Shown: positions 6,190-8,645 of the stretch, piece by piece
Layout: each line of letters opens with the position of its first letter
Numbering within the stretch: position 1 is the stretch's first letter
Assembly (NCBI GenBank): GCA_023384025.1
Contig: JAHDXX010000024.1
Coordinates: 1 to 8,645, forward strand
Direction of reading: 5' to 3'
DNA: 8,645 nucleotides
DNA from: Sphingomonadaceae bacterium
GTDB taxonomy: Bacteria; Pseudomonadota; Alphaproteobacteria; Sphingomonadales; Sphingomonadaceae
Made by a program: the position numbers and the translations under genes
The notes under the pieces: model-generated
Database searches by the model: none
Told to the model about the DNA's origin: nothing
The model's input: only the letters and a program-made list of their open reading frames with translations

Positions 6190-7428
6190 CTATCGTTTGA
6201 CCAGTGTCACCTGATGCACGTCAATCCCGCCGCCGCGAAAACCGCCTTCGCAATACATCAGGTAATAGCGCCACAGGCGGATGAAGCGATCGTCGAACCC
6301 GGCGGGCAAGCGCCCCTCGGCCACCGCCGCGTCGAACCGTGCGCGCCACAGGCGCAGCGTTTCGGCATAGTCGAGCCCGAAATCGTCCTGGTCGTGCCAG
6401 CTAAGCCCGCGTTCCTGCGCCAGCCGGCGAAACTCGCTGGTGCGGATCAACAGCCCACCGGGGAAGACATAAGCCTGGATGAAATCGGCGCTCGCCGCAT
6501 AGGCGTCGAACAGCTCGTCGCGCATCGAGATATACTGGATCGCCGCGCGCCCGCCCGGCTTCAGGTTGCGCGCGAGGCAATCCATGAAGTCGGGCCAGTA
6601 TTCGCGCCCCAGCGCCTCGACCATCTCGACGCTGACCACGGCATCGTACTGGCTGCGCACGTCGCGGTAGTCTTGCTTGCGGAAGTCGATGGACGGGTCC
6701 TGCCGCGCCCGCGCCCACGCCAGTTGCTCGTCCGACAGGCTGATGGCGGTCACTTGAGCCCCGCGGCGGGCAAAATGCCCGGCAAGCCCACCCCAACCGC
6801 AGCCGATTTCCAACAGCGCCGGAGGCTCGCCGAGCCTTTCGGCCAGCCGCTCCCATTTGCGCCGCTGTGCTGTGACCAGGTCGACACCCTCGGTGCGAAA
6901 CGCCGATGAATAGCTCATCGTCTCGTCGAGCCACGCCGCGTAGAAGTCGTTCCCGAGGTCGTAGTGCGCGTGGATATTGCGCTGCGCCCCGGCCTTCGAA
7001 TTGCGATTGAGCCAGTGCGCCGCGCGCGCCATCCACCGCCACGGGCCCTGTGCTCGCGCAGCCCCGCCCAGCGTTGCCGCATTGGCCATGAACAGCGCGA
7101 ACAGCGCAACCGGGTCCACGCTCGACCACTCGCCCGCGTCCCACGCCTGGTACCAGCCGATCGAGCCGTTGGTGGCGAGCCGCAGCAGCGCGCGCCAGTC
7201 GTGGATGGTGACGGTGACCTCGAACCCCGGTGCACGTCCGCCCATCCGGCGGGTGGTGCCATCGGGCAGCACGCCGGTGAGCGTACCGCTCTCCAGCCCG
7301 GCATCGATCCGGTCGAGCACCTTGTGGAATCCGGGCGCGAACATGCGTGCGAACAGGCCCGGCTTGCGCTCGAACCGCGCCGCGCCGCGCAGCAGCGCCT
7401 CACCCCTGATGTCCGATTGCGACGTCAT
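6190..7428 (-). CDS. cfa: Cyclopropane-fatty-acyl-phospholipid synthase family methyltransferase
   Basis: An S-adenosylmethionine-dependent enzyme, predicted to methylenate (or methylate) double bonds in membrane phospholipid acyl chains at the cytoplasmic face. The 412-aa protein has an N-terminal lipid-binding region (about 1-150), then HYDLGNDFY (155-163), MSYSSAF (171-177), the SAM motif LEIGCGWGG (206-214), VEMVEALG (267-274), YVFPGG (320-325) and the C-terminal WRYYLMYCEGGFR (386-398). Glu271 and Tyr354 match catalytic positions of E. coli Cfa, but its Cys139 is Ser175 here and its His266 position is Tyr299; this pattern suits the wider COG2230 subgroup rather than E. coli-like Cfa. Product chemistry is therefore less certain than family membership. 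It lies 41 nt after the photolyase stop and 20 nt before the serine hydrolase, probably one operon. No membrane helices are seen. Confidence 0.88.
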   Translation of the reverse strand: MTSQSDIRGEALLRGAARFERKPGLFARMFAPGFHKVLDRIDAGLESGTLTGVLPDGTTRRMGGRAPGFEVTVTIHDWRALLRLATNGSIGWYQAWDAGEWSSVDPVALFALFMANAATLGGAARAQGPWRWMARAAHWLNRNSKAGAQRNIHAHYDLGNDFYAAWLDETMSYSSAFRTEGVDLVTAQRRKWERLAERLGEPPALLEIGCGWGGLAGHFARRGAQVTAISLSDEQLAWARARQDPSIDFRKQDYRDVRSQYDAVVSVEMVEALGREYWPDFMDCLARNLKPGGRAAIQYISMRDELFDAYAASADFIQAYVFPGGLLIRTSEFRRLAQERGLSWHDQDDFGLDYAETLRLWRARFDAAVAEGRLPAGFDDRFIRLWRYYLMYCEGGFRGGGIDVHQVTLVKR

Positions 7429-7469
7429 GGCCCTGCTATGGCGATGGCCCGATGACGGAGCAAGCCGGT

Positions 7470-8645
7470 TCAGCCCTCTTTAGCCGCCTTGTAGGCCGCA
7501 AGAGCGCGTTCACGGCCCTCGCGGTGTTCGACGATCTTGTCGGGATAGCGCCCGCGCCGCCCCGGTGCAGGATCGTGGATCTCGCTGTCGGGCAGGTGTT
7601 TCAATTCGGGCACATAAGCGCGGATATAGCCCGCCGCGTCGAACTTCTCGCTCTGGCTCAATGGCGCCATGATGCGGACGAACATGTTGCTGTCGACCCC
7701 CGACCCGGCAACCCACTGCCAGTTGCAGGCGTTGCTGGCATAATCGGCATCGACCAGCGTGTCCCAGAACCACTGCTCACCCACGCGCCAGTCGATCAGC
7801 AGGTGCTTGATCAGGAAGCTCGCCGCGATCATCCGCACCCGGTTGTGCATCCATCCGGTCTGCCATAGCTGGCGCATCCCGGCATCGACGATGGGGTAGC
7901 CGGTGCGGCCCTGTTGCCATGCCTTGAGGTCATCGGCGGCCTCACCGGTGTGATCGCGCCATGCGAGCTTGTCGAATTCGTCGCGATAGCTCTGGGTGGC
8001 GTAGGCAGGGAACTGGCAGATCGCGTTCTGGGCATAATCGCGCCAGATCAGCTCCTTCTCGAAGGTCTTCCGCCCGGCGGAGCGCTTCGCGGCAAGCGCG
8101 TGCCAGATCTGCACCGGCGAAATCTCGCCGAAGTGCAGGTGCGGCGAAAGCTGGCTGGTCTTGTCGACCGAGGGGAAATTGCGGCCTTCGTCATAGTCGG
8201 CGACGTGATCGGCCCACCAGTCGAGCCGCTCGCGCGCCGCCGCCTCGCCGACCTGCCAGAAGTCGCGCATCCCGCCCGCCCAGTCGGGCTTGGTCGGGAG
8301 CAGGCCCCAGTCCTCCAGCGCATCGCTGGCAGGCCATGTATCGGGCGAGGAAAGCCGCTCCGGCTCGGGCAGCGCATCGCGCGGCGGGAGCAGTGCCGCC
8401 TTCGAAAACGGGGTGTAGATCTTGTACGGCGTGCCCGAGCCGGTGGTCACCGCACCGGGCGGGAACAGGTAGTTGGCGTCGTGCAGCTGGAGGTCGAGCC
8501 GCCCCTTCAGCTCGCTCTGCGCCTTGCGCCACCATGGTTCGTAATGGCGGTTGGCATGGACCGTGGTCGCGCCGAGTTCCGCTGCGACCTTGCACAGTTC
8601 CTCCACCGCATCGCCGCGCCGCAGGATCAGGCGGGCATGGCGCTG
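7470..8645 (-). CDS. phrB: Deoxyribodipyrimidine photolyase, class I (N-terminus off the right edge)
   Basis: Blue-light, FAD-dependent repair of UV-induced cyclobutane pyrimidine dimers. The frame is open through base 8645, so 391 residues are visible and perhaps 70-90 N-terminal ones are missing; the GTG at 8606 is internal, since RLILRRGDA before it continues the family's N-terminal domain. The FAD-binding domain is complete: TSQLSPHLHFGEISP (from about 163), WQQGRTGYPIVDAGMRQLW (about 243-261) and TGWMHNRVRM. The electron-transfer Trp triad of E. coli photolyase corresponds to Trp229, Trp286 and Trp309 (window numbering), and the flavin-contacting Asn378 to Asn305. These point to a CPD photolyase rather than a cryptochrome without repair. 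The antenna cofactor cannot be judged because its domain is cut. The promoter lies outside the window. Confidence 0.93.
   Translation of the reverse strand, partial: QRHARLILRRGDAVEELCKVAAELGATTVHANRHYEPWWRKAQSELKGRLDLQLHDANYLFPPGAVTTGSGTPYKIYTPFSKAALLPPRDALPEPERLSSPDTWPASDALEDWGLLPTKPDWAGGMRDFWQVGEAAARERLDWWADHVADYDEGRNFPSVDKTSQLSPHLHFGEISPVQIWHALAAKRSAGRKTFEKELIWRDYAQNAICQFPAYATQSYRDEFDKLAWRDHTGEAADDLKAWQQGRTGYPIVDAGMRQLWQTGWMHNRVRMIAASFLIKHLLIDWRVGEQWFWDTLVDADYASNACNWQWVAGSGVDSNMFVRIMAPLSQSEKFDAAGYIRAYVPELKHLPDSEIHDPAPGRRGRYPDKIVEHREGRERALAAYKAAKEG

Noticed and set aside
6034..6909. Plus-strand open frames opposite the serine hydrolase and CFA-type genes (also 5351-6037)
   Set aside because: They cross the boundary between two well-supported minus-strand genes and have no ribosome binding site or domain.
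8604..8606. GTG as the photolyase start codon
   Set aside because: The frame stays open to the window edge, and the residues before it (RLILRRGDA) fit the photolyase N-terminal domain, so the true start is outside.

Overview
The window reads as ordinary chromosomal DNA of a high-GC alphaproteobacterium, most likely a sphingomonad (Erythrobacteraceae or Sphingomonadaceae type). I base this on base composition, protein style and gene content: a single LolC/E-type permease next to LolD, PurF followed by a short-chain dehydrogenase, and a photolyase-CFA pair. No RNA gene, insertion sequence, phage gene, CRISPR array or replication origin is visible, and gene spacing is tight throughout.

Layout. 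(1) The left edge, minus strand, holds the start of an unrecognised small protein that runs off the window. (2) Bases 238-2221, minus strand, hold lolC-lolD, overlapping by 8 nt, which encode an inner-membrane ABC machine that releases lipoproteins for outer-membrane sorting. (3) Bases 2222-2335 are a divergent intergenic region carrying a perfect 9-bp inverted repeat around an AT-rich core. (4) Bases 2336-4515, plus strand, hold purF (first committed step of purine synthesis) and a coupled SDR-family oxidoreductase that overlap by one base. (5) Bases 4516-4621 are a 106-nt leader with two inverted repeats, followed by a single-domain PilZ (c-di-GMP receptor type) protein at 4622-4972. (6) A GC-rich stem-loop at 4971-5002 sits between convergent genes. 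(7) Bases 4982-8645, minus strand, hold a likely operon transcribed from beyond the right edge: DNA photolyase (5' end missing), cyclopropane-fatty-acid-synthase-type methyltransferase, and a membrane-anchored SxxK serine hydrolase.

How the genes work together: lolCD and the serine hydrolase concern the cell envelope. Photolyase plus CFA synthase is a pairing that suits defence against light and photooxidative damage (DNA repair plus membrane-lipid modification). PurF is housekeeping, and PilZ suggests c-di-GMP signalling.

I did not find a clearly new biological system. The points most worth checking are the inverted repeats in the two regulatory gaps, the unnamed protein at the left edge, the photolyase-CFA-hydrolase operon, the single Lol permease, and the altered active-site residues of the CFA-type enzyme.
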